The notes below the pieces were generated by a model. It made no database searches. It saw only the letters and a program-made list of their open reading frames with translations, and had not been told where the DNA came from. Shown here in pieces: positions 52,647 through 63,390 of a stretch of DNA of 64,000 bases (positions are counted from its first letter, which is position 1; each line of letters opens with the position of its first letter). This DNA comes from Vulgatibacter incomptus (GTDB lineage: Bacteria > Myxococcota > Myxococcia > Myxococcales > Vulgatibacteraceae). Location: positions 3,678,220 to 3,742,219 of the forward strand of contig NZ_CP012332.1 in NCBI RefSeq assembly GCF_001263175.1, written 5' to 3'. The position numbers were made by a program, and so were the translations under genes.

Positions 52647-53585
52647 CTACTTGAGGGACTTGATGTATTCGATGAGTCCGTCGATCTCGCGGTCGGTGAG
52701 CTGCCCCTGGAAGCTCGGCATCACCGGCGGGAAGCCCCTGACCGTCGTTGCACGCGGCGTGAGGAGCTTGGTGCGGATGTAGTTCTCGTCGACCATCGCC
52801 TTGGTTCCGTTGTCCAGCTCCACCTCGTGGCCGAAGATCCCCTGGAAGCCGGGGCCGACCTTCGCGGAGGTATCCGTGTTGTGGCAGGTGAAGCAGGCCT
52901 TCGACTGGAAGAGCTTCGCGCCGAGCTCGGGCAGCGGCGTGGTCGTATCCTCCTTCGCGGTCTCCTTCATCCAGGCGTCGTACTCCTCCTGAGTCTGGAC
53001 GATGATCTTCGCGAGCATCTCCGAGTGGCCGTCGCCGCAGTACTCCGCGCAGAAGACCTGCTGGGGACCGAGCACGGTCGGCTGGAACCAGAAGGTGGAG
53101 TAGCGGCCCGGCACCACGTCCATCTTGTTCCGGAAGGTCGGAACGTAGAAGGAGTGGATCACGTCGGTCGAGGTCATGACCAGGCGCACGGGCTTGTCGA
53201 TCACCGCGTGGAGCTCGTTCATCTCCTTGAGGCCGTTCGGGTACTCGAAGGTCCACGACCACTTCGCGCCCGTCACGTGGATGTCGGTCGCGTCACCGGG
53301 GGCGCGCGAGACGTACATGAAGGTCTTGAAGCCCCAGAGGAACATCGCGATCACGAGGACCAGCGGGATGATCGACCAGGTGAGCTCGAGCGGGAGGCTG
53401 TGCGAAGGCCCCACGCCCTCCTTGTGCCCGCGCTTGTAACGCCAGACGAAGAAGACGATCGCGCCGACGATCAGCACCCAGAAGAAGATGCTGAGGTAGT
53501 GGATGAAATAGTAGACCGAGTCGACGTCCTTGGCGAACGTCGAGGCCTGCGGCGGGAAGAGGAACGAGTCGTGATTGGTCGACAT
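52647..53585 (-). CDS. coxB: cytochrome c oxidase subunit II with fused cytochrome c (caa3 type)
   Basis: A 312-residue protein. Two N-terminal membrane helices precede the CuA cupredoxin domain ([35 protein letters not shown]; CuA ligands in [12 protein letters not shown]). A C-terminal cytochrome c domain follows with CFTCH (~residue 230) and distal Met in PVMPSFQ. The fused haem accepts electrons directly from the act complex. The ATG at 53,585 begins inside the 3' margin of sco, six bases past its stop. Confidence 0.94.
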   Translation of the reverse strand: MSTNHDSFLFPPQASTFAKDVDSVYYFIHYLSIFFWVLIVGAIVFFVWRYKRGHKEGVGPSHSLPLELTWSIIPLVLVIAMFLWGFKTFMYVSRAPGDATDIHVTGAKWSWTFEYPNGLKEMNELHAVIDKPVRLVMTSTDVIHSFYVPTFRNKMDVVPGRYSTFWFQPTVLGPQQVFCAEYCGDGHSEMLAKIIVQTQEEYDAWMKETAKEDTTTPLPELGAKLFQSKACFTCHNTDTSAKVGPGFQGIFGHEVELDNGTKAMVDENYIRTKLLTPRATTVRGFPPVMPSFQGQLTDREIDGLIEYIKSLK

Positions 53586-53590
53586 GACAG

Positions 53591-54442
53591 TCAGCTCTTG
53601 CGCAAGGAGGAGCGGCGCCAATTGATGAAGAGGAAGGCACCGAGGCAGACCAGGGTGAGCGCACCCCCGTACCGCATCAGCCTCTGGGCGAAGAGAACGT
53701 ACTCCTTGGAATCATCGTCGAAGTGGTAGCAGAAGAGCAGGAGCTTATCGATCGTGCTCCCGACCTTTCCCTTGGATGCGTCGAGGAGGGCGAGCTTGAG
53801 GTTGGAAGCGGGGAACTCGATCCCGTAGAGGTAGCGGCTGATCTTTCCCTCGGGCGAAGCGACGAAGATCGCGGCGGGGTGCGCCCACGTCTGCTCCTTC
53901 TCCACCCAGTGGTACTTGAAGCCGAGGGCGTCGGCCAGGCGCTGCACCTCGCCCTCCTCCGCGGTGTGGAAGTTCCAGCCGGTCCCGAAGTCCGTGCGGT
54001 TCGCCAGCTCCAGGATGGTGTCGCGCTTCTTGGCCGCGAGGTCGGTGGTCTCCTTGGGATCGATGGAGACCGTGACGACCTCGAACTCCTTGCCCGGCAG
54101 GTACTGGAGCTCGCCAATGGTCTTGGCCACGCCGTTGAGCACCAGGCCGCAGAGCATCGGGCAGCCGTAGTAGACGAGGTTGACGATCACCGGACGGCCG
54201 CTCTGGAAGTAGTCCCCGAGCAGCACGTCCTTGCCGGTGTGGTCCTTCAGCTTCACGTCGAGCGGAAGCATCTCGCCCAGATGTTCCTCCACGTCCACCG
54301 TCTCGAGCTGCTTGGGCAGCACGTTGGCGGGCGGAGAGAGCTCCCTCAGGCCTCCCGGAGCGCGCTGGGCGCCCGCGAGGCTTGGGATCGCGGCCAGGAT
54401 CAACCCGGCCGCGACGAGCCATCTGGTGGACGAGCGCTTCAC
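53591..54442 (-). CDS. SCO1/SenC copper chaperone
   Basis: A 283-residue thioredoxin-like protein for CuA assembly. It has a signal peptide (LVAAGLILAAIPSLAGA), copper-binding YYGCPMLCGLVLNG (C-x3-C, ~residues 94-98) and the third ligand His in TWAHPAAIFVAS. There is a C-terminal membrane helix (ALTLVCLGAFLFINW), which is less common in the family. The start is a GTG overlapping the previous stop by four bases. Its position just ahead of coxB suits its role. Confidence 0.92.
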   Translation of the reverse strand: MKRSSTRWLVAAGLILAAIPSLAGAQRAPGGLRELSPPANVLPKQLETVDVEEHLGEMLPLDVKLKDHTGKDVLLGDYFQSGRPVIVNLVYYGCPMLCGLVLNGVAKTIGELQYLPGKEFEVVTVSIDPKETTDLAAKKRDTILELANRTDFGTGWNFHTAEEGEVQRLADALGFKYHWVEKEQTWAHPAAIFVASPEGKISRYLYGIEFPASNLKLALLDASKGKVGSTIDKLLLFCYHFDDDSKEYVLFAQRLMRYGGALTLVCLGAFLFINWRRSSLRKS

Positions 54443-54831
54443 TTCGACGTGGCCTCCGCGGCGGCCGGCCTGACGATCGTCTGCGGGATCCCGGCTGCCT
54501 GGCGCTCGCGCGCCTCGCTCACGAAGAGCTTCATGCCGTCGGCGACGGGGATCCGGTAGATCCCCTTCTCCGCGTCGACCACGCCGGCGGTGCCGAGCTG
54601 CTCGTCGTTGTAGGCGCGGAGCTGCTCGAGCGGCGGCGAGCCGAGCGAGAGCACCTGGCTGTAGTGGATGGCCTCGGCCTCCCGCGCGAAGTACGCGTAG
54701 AGCACGTAGGAGGTGACGGCGAGGACGATCGCCATGACGGCGAGGGAGACCCCGACGGTGCCGACGTTGGCGCGGTCGGCTTCCGCCTCTGCGGCGCCGT
54801 GGTGCGGATGTTCGTGAGCGTTCTCAGCCAT
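54439..54831 (-). CDS. small membrane protein of the act-cox operon, function unknown
   Basis: A 130-residue protein with a His-rich N-terminus (AHEHPHHGAAEAEADRAN), one membrane helix (VSLAVMAIVLAVTSYVLYAYF) and a ~75-residue outer domain (QLRAYNDEQLG ... KGIYRIPVADGMKLFVSEA). Overlap with actF (8 bases) and sco (4 bases) shows it belongs to the operon. The IPVADGMKL helix may dock to the complex; I do not recognise a named family. It could be an accessory subunit comparable in position to ActG-like proteins of other phyla. Confidence 0.8.
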   Translation of the reverse strand: MAENAHEHPHHGAAEAEADRANVGTVGVSLAVMAIVLAVTSYVLYAYFAREAEAIHYSQVLSLGSPPLEQLRAYNDEQLGTAGVVDAEKGIYRIPVADGMKLFVSEARERQAAGIPQTIVRPAAAEATSK

Positions 54832-56068
54832 TCTCGTGACCCAGGGAGGAGCGGAGGAAGGGATCGCCGACGGGGATCAGCGGGTTCTTGCCGAGCCGCC
54901 AGGCCAGCATGCCCACGTAGAGCCCGCCGATGCCGAGGAGCGCGGAGAAGGTGATCCAGCCCACCTGCGGGCCCATGTGATCGTGATCGAGGCTGGGGAG
55001 AACCAGCCAGAAGATGTCGATCGCGCGGCCGATCAGCACGATGATCGCGGCGATGAGCAGCGGCGCGAGGTTCCGCTTCGCGTGACGCGAGAGCAGGACG
55101 ATGAACGGGAGCACGAACGTCATGAGGATGAGCGCGAGGCTGGTGCCCGCCCACGGTCCCCAGCGGTCGAGGAACCAGAAGGTCTCCTCGGGGATGTTCG
55201 CGTACCAGATCAGGAAGTACTGGGAGAACGCGATGTAGGCGAAGAACACCGTGAAGCCGAAGAGCAGCTTGCCCAGGTCGTGGTAGTGCTCGATGGTCAC
55301 GACACCAGCGAGGAGGCCGCTCCGCTGCAGCAGGAACGCGATGACGATGAGGAGCGCCAGGGTGCCCTGGATCCCGCCGGCGAAGTAGTACACGCCGAAG
55401 ATCGTCGAGAACCAGTGCGGCGAAAGCGACATCAACCAGTCGAAGGCCGCGAAGGTCGTGGTGAGCCCGAAGATCATCATGCCGGGAGCGCTGAAGGTCT
55501 TCAGCGAGGCGAGGATCCGAGCGCCGTCGCCCTTGTCCTGCTGGACCGACTTACGGCTCAGGTAGATCGAGAGCAGGGTCCAGAACACGAAGTAGAGGAC
55601 CGCCCGGATCACGAAGAAGGGCACGTTGAGGTAGGCCGACTTCTCCTGCAGGAGGGCGTCGTGCGCCACCTCGGCCGGATCCGCCCACTCGTAGAGGTGG
55701 TGCATGCCCACGAGGATGGGGATGAAGAGCAGCGCGAAGAGCGGCAGCGTCGACATCGACGCCTCCGCCAGGCGCCGCACCACCACGCCCCACTTCGAGC
55801 CCGTGATGTGGTGCAGGAGCACGAAGAAGAGCGAGCCCAGCCCGAGGCTGAGGAAGAGCATGTAGGCGAAGAGGTACGAGCCGAAGGCCTGCGTGGGCTC
55901 GAGCAAGGTCGTGCCCAGCAGGGTCGCCGCGATTCCCAGCACGCCGACGGCGAACGCGGAGACCGCCACCCGCTTCGAGCGGGCCGACTCCCAGTGGATC
56001 TGGTCGAGTCTCACCGACGGCGAGTGGTGAGCGTCGAGGCTGGGCGCCATCGTAGACGAAGAGCTCAT
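54824..56068 (-). CDS. actF: alternative complex III membrane subunit ActF
   Basis: A 414-residue protein with about ten membrane helices, homologous in pattern to ActF, a shortened relative of the NrfD-like ActC. Landmarks: FAYMLFLSLGLGSLFFVLLHHITGSKWG, FDWLMSLSPHWFSTIFGVYYFAGG, TIEHYHDLGKLLFGFTVFFAYIAFSQYFLIWYANIPEE. ActF helps form the membrane core of the quinol:cytochrome c oxidoreductase. Its ATGA overlaps the actE stop. Confidence 0.92.
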   Translation of the reverse strand: MSSSSTMAPSLDAHHSPSVRLDQIHWESARSKRVAVSAFAVGVLGIAATLLGTTLLEPTQAFGSYLFAYMLFLSLGLGSLFFVLLHHITGSKWGVVVRRLAEASMSTLPLFALLFIPILVGMHHLYEWADPAEVAHDALLQEKSAYLNVPFFVIRAVLYFVFWTLLSIYLSRKSVQQDKGDGARILASLKTFSAPGMMIFGLTTTFAAFDWLMSLSPHWFSTIFGVYYFAGGIQGTLALLIVIAFLLQRSGLLAGVVTIEHYHDLGKLLFGFTVFFAYIAFSQYFLIWYANIPEETFWFLDRWGPWAGTSLALILMTFVLPFIVLLSRHAKRNLAPLLIAAIIVLIGRAIDIFWLVLPSLDHDHMGPQVGWITFSALLGIGGLYVGMLAWRLGKNPLIPVGDPFLRSSLGHENG

Positions 56069-56700
56069 CTCAGGTTGTTCCTCAGCTCGGGCGGGACGTC
56101 CTCGAGGCTGGCGTGGTGGGAGCGCTGGAGCGCCTGGATGTAGGAGACGATCGCCCAGCGATCCCCCTCGGAGATCTGCTTGGCGTAGGAGGGCATGGTG
56201 CGGACGCCGTGGGAGATCACGTCGAAGAGCTGCCCGGGGACGAACTCGAGGATCCGCTCGTCGTGGAAGCTCGGCGGCGGGATCCAGCCCTTGGTGGGCA
56301 CGATGCCCTTGCCGGTGCCGACCGCGTCGTGGCAGGGCGCGCAGTAGATGTTGTAGCGCTGCTGCCCGCGGGCGAGGAGGCCCTCGGAGAGCTCCACCGG
56401 GTACTGGGCGACGGGCTTACCGGCCGAGTCCACGCCCCGGTAGAAGGCGTCGTCCGCCTTGAGGGCGTCCCGGGCCACGGTGTGCTCGGGCGGCAGCCTC
56501 GCCGTCCGGCCGTCGGGCCAGAAGTGCGACTGGCTCTGGGCCTTGGCCTTGGGCTGGTTGTTCATGTTGGTGACCGGCAGGAAGAAGTGGTCCACCCACT
56601 TCGACGGCACCAGGAGCGGCGGCTCGGTGCTGGTGCCGCCACGGCAGCCAGCGAGCGCGAGCGCCGCGAAGAACGAGAGAAGGAGCATCCGGCGAATCAC
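56065..56700 (-). CDS. actE: alternative complex III monohaem cytochrome c subunit ActE
   Basis: A 211-residue lipoprotein cytochrome. The signal ends in LALAGC (~residue 19). A single haem site YCAPCH (~residue 120) and the distal Met in RTMPSYAKQI complete a class I cytochrome c. It is proposed to pass electrons from ActA/B to the oxidase. The start is a GTG whose GTGA overlaps actD. Confidence 0.93.
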   Translation of the reverse strand: MIRRMLLLSFFAALALAGCRGGTSTEPPLLVPSKWVDHFFLPVTNMNNQPKAKAQSQSHFWPDGRTARLPPEHTVARDALKADDAFYRGVDSAGKPVAQYPVELSEGLLARGQQRYNIYCAPCHDAVGTGKGIVPTKGWIPPPSFHDERILEFVPGQLFDVISHGVRTMPSYAKQISEGDRWAIVSYIQALQRSHHASLEDVPPELRNNLR

Positions 56701-57230
56701 GGTGTCTCCAGGAGCGCGATGCGCTTGCCGCCGACCTGCTCGAGCAGGTCGCGGGTCTTGGTCAGGTCGAAGCGGGGGTCGTCCGACTCCACCGAGAGGT
56801 AGAACTTGTCGTCGGTCATCCGGCGCAGGTTCGGGTGCATGAGCACCGGGTGGTGCCACCTGGGCAGCCCGTTGAGCGCGAACATCCCGAAGACGGTGCC
56901 GAAGGCCGAGAGGAGGATCGTCAGCGCGAACGTGACGGGGACGAAGGCCTGGAAGCTGAAGAAGGGCTTCCCGCCGATCACCATCGGGTATTCGATCGTG
57001 CTCGACCACCACTGGAGCCCGAGGCCGATGCTCGCACCGGTGATCCCGCAGGCGAGGACGATCCAGCCGAGCTTGGAGTCGGGGATCTTCATCGCCTTGT
57101 CGAGGCCGTGGATCGGGAACGGGATGTGAGCGTCGTAGTCGCGGTAGCCGGCGGCCTGGAGCTTGCCGGCTGCCGAGACGATCTCCGCGGGCGTGTCGAA
57201 CTCGGCGACGAGGACTTTGTGCTTTGCCAT
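56697..57230 (-). CDS. actD: alternative complex III subunit ActD (DUF3341)
   Basis: A 177-residue protein: an N-terminal soluble domain (VLVAEFDTPAEIVSAAGKLQAAGYRDYDAHIPFPIHGLD), two membrane helices (~residues 55-110) and a return domain HPNLRRMTDDKFYLSVESDDPRFD. The layout matches DUF3341/ActD. It lies two bases after actC. Confidence 0.94.
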   Translation of the reverse strand: MAKHKVLVAEFDTPAEIVSAAGKLQAAGYRDYDAHIPFPIHGLDKAMKIPDSKLGWIVLACGITGASIGLGLQWWSSTIEYPMVIGGKPFFSFQAFVPVTFALTILLSAFGTVFGMFALNGLPRWHHPVLMHPNLRRMTDDKFYLSVESDDPRFDLTKTRDLLEQVGGKRIALLETP

Positions 57231-57232
57231 CT

Positions 57233-58656
<1,424 letters not shown>

Positions 58657-58660
<4 letters not shown>

Positions 58661-61600
58661 GATGCCATCTCGGGGTTCGGGTTCCGGATGCGGGCCAGGT
58701 ACGAGGTGCGAGGCTGCACGTTGAGCTCGCCCAGCATCTCGTAGTTCCGCGGCTGGGCCTTGAGCTTGCTCACCCGGCTGTTGGGGTCGTTGATGTCACC
58801 GAAGGTGATCGCCTCGGTGGGGCACGCCTGGGCGCAGGCCGGCGTGATCGCGCCGTCCGGCACCTTCTCCTGCCCGCGCAGCTTCGCGTCGCGCTTGCCG
58901 ACGTTGATCCGCTGGATGCAGTAGGTGCACTTCTCCATCACGCCGCGGGTCCGCACGGTCACGTCCGGGTTGAACGCGAGCTCGCGAACTGCCGTGATCT
59001 CGCCTTCACCGCCGACGTGGTGATAGTCGAAGAAGTTGAAGCGGCGGACCTTGTACGGGCAGTTGTTGGAGCAGTACCGGGTGCCGATGCACCGGTTGTA
59101 GACCATGTCGTTGAGGCCGCCGTCCTTGGAGTGGACGGTCGCGGCCACCGGGCACACGTTCTCGCAGGGCGCGTTCTCGCACTGCATGCACGTGACCGGC
59201 TGGTGGACGACCTGGGGCTCGGAGAGATCGCGGTCGTTCTCCGCGTTGGTGCTCGCGAAGTACCGGTCGATGCGGATCCAGTGCATCTGCCGGCCCATGC
59301 GGACCTGCTCGGGACCGACGACGGGGATGTTGTTCTCCGCCTGGCACGCGATCATGCAGCCGTTGCAGCCGACGCAGGAGTTGAGGTCGATTGCGAGACC
59401 CCACTGCTGCCCGACGTACTCGTGCTGCTTCCAGAGCGCGAGGAGCGGCGGGTGCTTCACCATCTGCCGCGCGAATGCCGGGTTCTCGGTGTACTCCGAG
59501 ACCGTGCCCTCGCGGACCAGCGGGCGGCCCTCCATCGACTGATGGTTCTGCGTGGTGGGCAGCAGCGCCGTCCCGGCGATCCGGCCCACCTTCGCGCCCG
59601 TGGCGCTCCAGAGGGTGTCGGCGGTGCGGAGCTTGTAGGAGTCGAAGCCGCGGCCGTTGCCGACGCGCCCGGCGTGGGTGCGCCCGTAGCCGAGGGCGAT
59701 CGCCACCGTGTTCTCGGCGAGGCCCGGCTGCACCCAGACTCCCGCGTCGAGGGTGCGTCCGCCGACCTCGATCCGAACCATCTCGTTCGTCTCGAGGCCG
59801 AGCACCTTCGCGGTGTCGGGGCTGACCATGGCCGCGTTCGACCACGTGAGCTTCGTCATCGGATCCGGCAGCTCCTGGAGCCAGCCGTTGTTGGCGAAGC
59901 GGCCGTCGAGGACCTTGTTGTCGGCGACGAAGACGAGGTCGAGCGAGCCCGGAGACGCAGCAGGGGGCGCAACGATCGTCCGGACGGCGCCGGCGATGGC
60001 AGCGCCGTCCACCGTGGCGGAGCGGAGCTGGTTGCCCTCGACCACGCCGTCGTGGAGCGCCTTGCGCCAGTCGGCCTCGGTGCCCTTCTCGGCGAGGAAG
60101 GCGCCGTGGACGATGTCGAAGCCCTTCTTCGGCGCGCCCGCGATCTGGGCGAGGATCTCGATCTTGCTACGGCCATCCCACAGCGGCGCGACCAGCGGCT
60201 GCACCACCGAGTAGGTTCCGTCGAGAGCGACCGCGTCGCCCCACTCCTCGAGGAAGTGGGTCTCGGGGATCGTCCAATCGGCGAGCTGCGACGTCTCGTT
60301 CGGCGCGACGGCGAGGTGGATCTTGTGTTTCGCCTTGGCCATCGCCGCGCTGAAGCCGAGCTCCACCGGGGCGTCGTAGGCGGGATTCCCGCCGAGGATC
60401 ACCAGGGTGTCGACCTGCCCGGCCTCGAGGGACTTGGCGGCGGCGGAGAGCTGCACCACCCGGCGCTGGTCGGGAGCGTTCGCAACCGGAGCGTAGGAGA
60501 CGGTCTCGCCGACGTTGCCGAGGGCCTCGTTGATCGCGAAGCCGATGGCCTGGATGCCGGCCGGCTGGTGGGCGCCCACGGCGACCACGCTACGGCCACG
60601 CTTCGCCGCGAGCTCGCGGGCCAGGGCCTTGACGAACTTCTGCGGGAAGGCGTCCGACGGAGCGGCGATCCCGGCGGGGACGTCCACGCCGTTCTTCTGG
60701 AGCTCGGCGGCGAGCGCGCGGAGGAACGGGCCAACCTCGCCGGCGCGGACGCGCAGGCGGTGGTCGGCGGTGCCGCCGGTGACGGTGAAGACCGGCTCGA
60801 TCGCCCAGAGGCGGTTCATGCCGCCCGGGGCGTCCGGCTGCCGGCGCGCCGCCCAATCCCGGCTGTAGCGCAGGTGGAAGGCACTGCTGCCGAAGAGGTC
60901 GGCGTCGACGGCGACGATGCTGTCGGCGTGCTCGAGGCGGTAGACCGGCTGGAGGGCCTCGCCGAAGGCGAGGCGGGAGGCCGCGACGGTCTCGTCGTCA
61001 CCGATCGGATCCCACTCGGCGATCGTCGCCTCGGGGAGCGCCGCCCGGAGCTTCGCCACCATGGCGGCGAAGGCGGGAGAGGTCGAGGCCTCGTGGAGGA
61101 CGAGGAGTCCCCTGCCGTCGTTCTTCCGGAGCTCGGCGAGCCGCTCGTTCCAGAAGACGTCGTACGAGGTCCAGGTCGAGTCGACGCCGCCCTCGAGGAC
61201 GCGAACGGTCCGGTCGGGATCGTAGAGGCCGAGGACCGCGCCCTGCTCGAAGGAGCAGGCACCGCCCAGCGACGCGGGGTGGAGCCGGTTGCCCTCGATC
61301 TTCGTGGGCCGGCCGTCATGGGCCTCGACCACAAGGCCGGTCACCATGCCGGAGACCGCCATCGTGGTGGCGTAGAACTGCGGGAGGCCGGGGAGCGTGT
61401 CCTCAGGACGCCGCGACAGCGGGACGATCTTCTCGACCGGACGGCGGCAGCCCGTGAGGCCGGCGAGGGCCACCGAGGCGCCCATCAGCGAGAGGAAGCT
61501 GCGGCGCGAGACGGGATCGAGGAGCTCGGACGCACCCTCCGGGAACTCCCGGCGGAGGAAGTCCTGGGCCTCCTTGGTGCCCTCGACCTGATCCAGGCTA

Positions 61601-61701
61601 CGCCAGTAGGTCTTGCCACCCTCGGTCACCGGGAGGAGGGCCTCGTCGTGATCGTGGTGATCGTGGTCGTGATCGTGTTCGTGTTCGTGATGGCGGCTCA
61701 T
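58657..61701 (-). CDS. actB: alternative complex III iron-sulfur subunit ActB
   Basis: A 1,014-residue protein. A His/Asp-rich head (residues 3-20) precedes [12 protein letters not shown] and a Tat-like signal [21 protein letters not shown] (~65-85) with a lipobox Cys. A molybdopterin-oxidoreductase-like B1 domain lacking cofactor ligands follows. The C-terminal B2 domain has four cluster motifs: [35 protein letters not shown], and CTYCIQRI with CAQACP. It carries electrons from quinol to the haems. The ATG at 61,701 overlaps the actA stop, which excludes the longer frame to 62,004. Confidence 0.95.
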
Positions 61702-62390
61702 CGGTGGCACCCCGAGCAATCGGTCGGCGGGGAGACGTGGTACTTCTCCACGAGCTCCTGGCCAAGCTGTTCGCGGTCCCCTTCCGGCGCCCAGCCCATG
61801 TTGGTGATCTGATCCTTCGGGCGCAGGTGCGGACCCGGGTTCCGGTGGCAGTCGAGGCACCAGCTCATGCTGAGCGGCTCGCTCACCCGGACGGTCTCCA
61901 TCTGGTCGACGCGGCCGTGGCACTCCACGCAGCCCACGCCCTTGTTCACGTGCTGTGCGTGGCTGAAGTACGCGAAGTCCGCCACCTTGTGGACCTTGAT
62001 CCACTCGATCGGCGTGCCGTTCGCGTAGCTCTCCCGCACCAGCGCGAGCTTGGGCGAGTCGTGCTTCACCACGGTGTGGCAGTTCATGCAGATGTCGGCG
62101 GACGGGACCGAGGCCTTGGGGCCCTTCTCCACCGCGACGTGGCAGTAGCGGCAGTCGATCCCGAGGTCACCCGCGTGCAGCTTGTGGCTGTACGCCACCG
62201 GCTGGGTCGGCGCGTAGCCGACCTCCGTGTGCTTCGGGGAGAACCAGAACCAGATGACGAAGATCGCCACGCCGGCGACGATCGCGGTCGCCACGGGAAG
62301 GACCTTCGGAACCAGATCCGCCCAGGGCGGAAAGACGTATGGGACCGGCGAGTCGTCGCGTTCGTCCGGTCGATGTCCGGGAGCATCCAC
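61698..62390 (-). CDS. actA: alternative complex III pentahaem cytochrome c subunit ActA
   Basis: A 230-residue protein with one N-terminal membrane anchor (VATAIVAGVAIFVIWFWF, ~residues 32-49) and five haem-binding sites: CRYCH, CMNCH, CVECH, CLDCH and CSGCH. HAQHVNKGVGC and SHKLHAGDLG provide further His ligands. The first gene of the act-cox operon starts at the GTG at 62,390, so the promoter should lie in the 336-base region to its right. Confidence 0.94.
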   Translation of the reverse strand: MDAPGHRPDERDDSPVPYVFPPWADLVPKVLPVATAIVAGVAIFVIWFWFSPKHTEVGYAPTQPVAYSHKLHAGDLGIDCRYCHVAVEKGPKASVPSADICMNCHTVVKHDSPKLALVRESYANGTPIEWIKVHKVADFAYFSHAQHVNKGVGCVECHGRVDQMETVRVSEPLSMSWCLDCHRNPGPHLRPKDQITNMGWAPEGDREQLGQELVEKYHVSPPTDCSGCHR

Positions 62391-62726
62391 TGAAGTCGCC
62401 CTACCTTATGAAGAAGCCACGCGGCCGATCGCGTAGACCGACGGCGCGGAACCAGGTTCGACTGGCTGAATCGACCGGCCTTTGGCAAGTCTCATGCCGA
62501 TTGCCTCAAAGTCGACCAAGCACACTCTCTCTCGCTCGACATCCGAGCCACTGCGGCGATCTGCCGCGGCACCTTGCCGCACCCGTCCGCTCTGCCACAC
62601 ACCGCCGGCACCGCCGGTCGCTACAAGGGGTGTACAGGGGGTGAGCGATTCCGCCTGCGAGATCGCAAAGCTCGCTGGCGAGATCGTCCGTTCCCACGTA
62701 CAAGTCCGTGCGCGTGCCGGAGTCGG
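62391..62726. other. divergent upstream region of the respiratory operon
   Basis: No gene is supported here. The region is somewhat less GC-rich and separates actA (minus) from a plus-strand gene, so it should carry the act-cox promoter. I see no convincing operator or riboswitch. Confidence 0.5.
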
Positions 62727-63386
62727 ATGGACGGCCGCGGACTTCTAGCCCATGGCCGGACCGTAAGGAAGCATTTTTTGCGTATCAGACATTGGCTGGC
62801 GATCGGCGGCTTGATCGCTTTGGTGACCGTCGCCGGAGCCGTCTTCATCGTGAAATACGGCGCCGAAAACGTGATCGGCTCGGGGCAGGCCTTCGTGGAG
62901 AAGACGGCCGTCTCGACCCTGCGGACCCTGCACTGGGCACAGGGTCTCTTCCGCGAGCGCGCGTGGCTCGATCAGGACGGAAACGGCGTCGCCGAGTTCG
63001 GGACGATGGGCCAGCTCGCCGGCAGGGATCGCCTCCCGAGCGGAGAGGTCCTGCCGAACTCCCTGGTCCCCTCCGCGGGTACGCGGGTGACCGGCGAGAT
63101 CCTCGAGGCCGGCGGGTATTGCTTCCGCTACGACCTCCCGGACTCCACCCACGATCGGGAGCGACGCTTCATCGCGTACGCCTGGCCGCGGCTCCTCGAC
63201 GCAGGCCGGAAGATCTATTGCATCGACCAGGACGAGCAGATCTACGAGACGAAGAACCCCGAGGGGATCTTCGGCTGCGACGGGCCGGGGCCCGCCGTGG
63301 GGAGCTGCCCCACGGGTGATCCGCCCGCCGGCTGGATCCGCTGGAAGAACAAGACCAACAAGCTCTCGGTGGGCGCAGCGCCCTAG
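62727..63386 (+). CDS. membrane-anchored protein, DUF2950/pilin-tail-like
   Basis: About 219 residues. A basic N-terminus is followed by one membrane helix ([20 protein letters not shown]), then a globular part. That part has [52 protein letters not shown] and [18 protein letters not shown]. The pattern of A-x-x-F-x-x-x-x-x-D-x-D-x-N-G-x-G-E-F and a later Y-A-x-P block is shared with DUF2950 and pilin-like secreted proteins. The role is unknown. The ATG at 62,727 has GGAG five bases upstream; a TTG at 62,779 is possible. It lies four bases before hrpB. Confidence 0.6.
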   Translation: MDGRGLLAHGRTVRKHFLRIRHWLAIGGLIALVTVAGAVFIVKYGAENVIGSGQAFVEKTAVSTLRTLHWAQGLFRERAWLDQDGNGVAEFGTMGQLAGRDRLPSGEVLPNSLVPSAGTRVTGEILEAGGYCFRYDLPDSTHDRERRFIAYAWPRLLDAGRKIYCIDQDEQIYETKNPEGIFGCDGPGPAVGSCPTGDPPAGWIRWKNKTNKLSVGAAP

Positions 63387-63390
63387 GCAT

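Noticed and set aside
59017-61812. A 931-codon plus-strand frame
   Set aside because: Mirror of actB; the minus strand carries all cluster and signal motifs.
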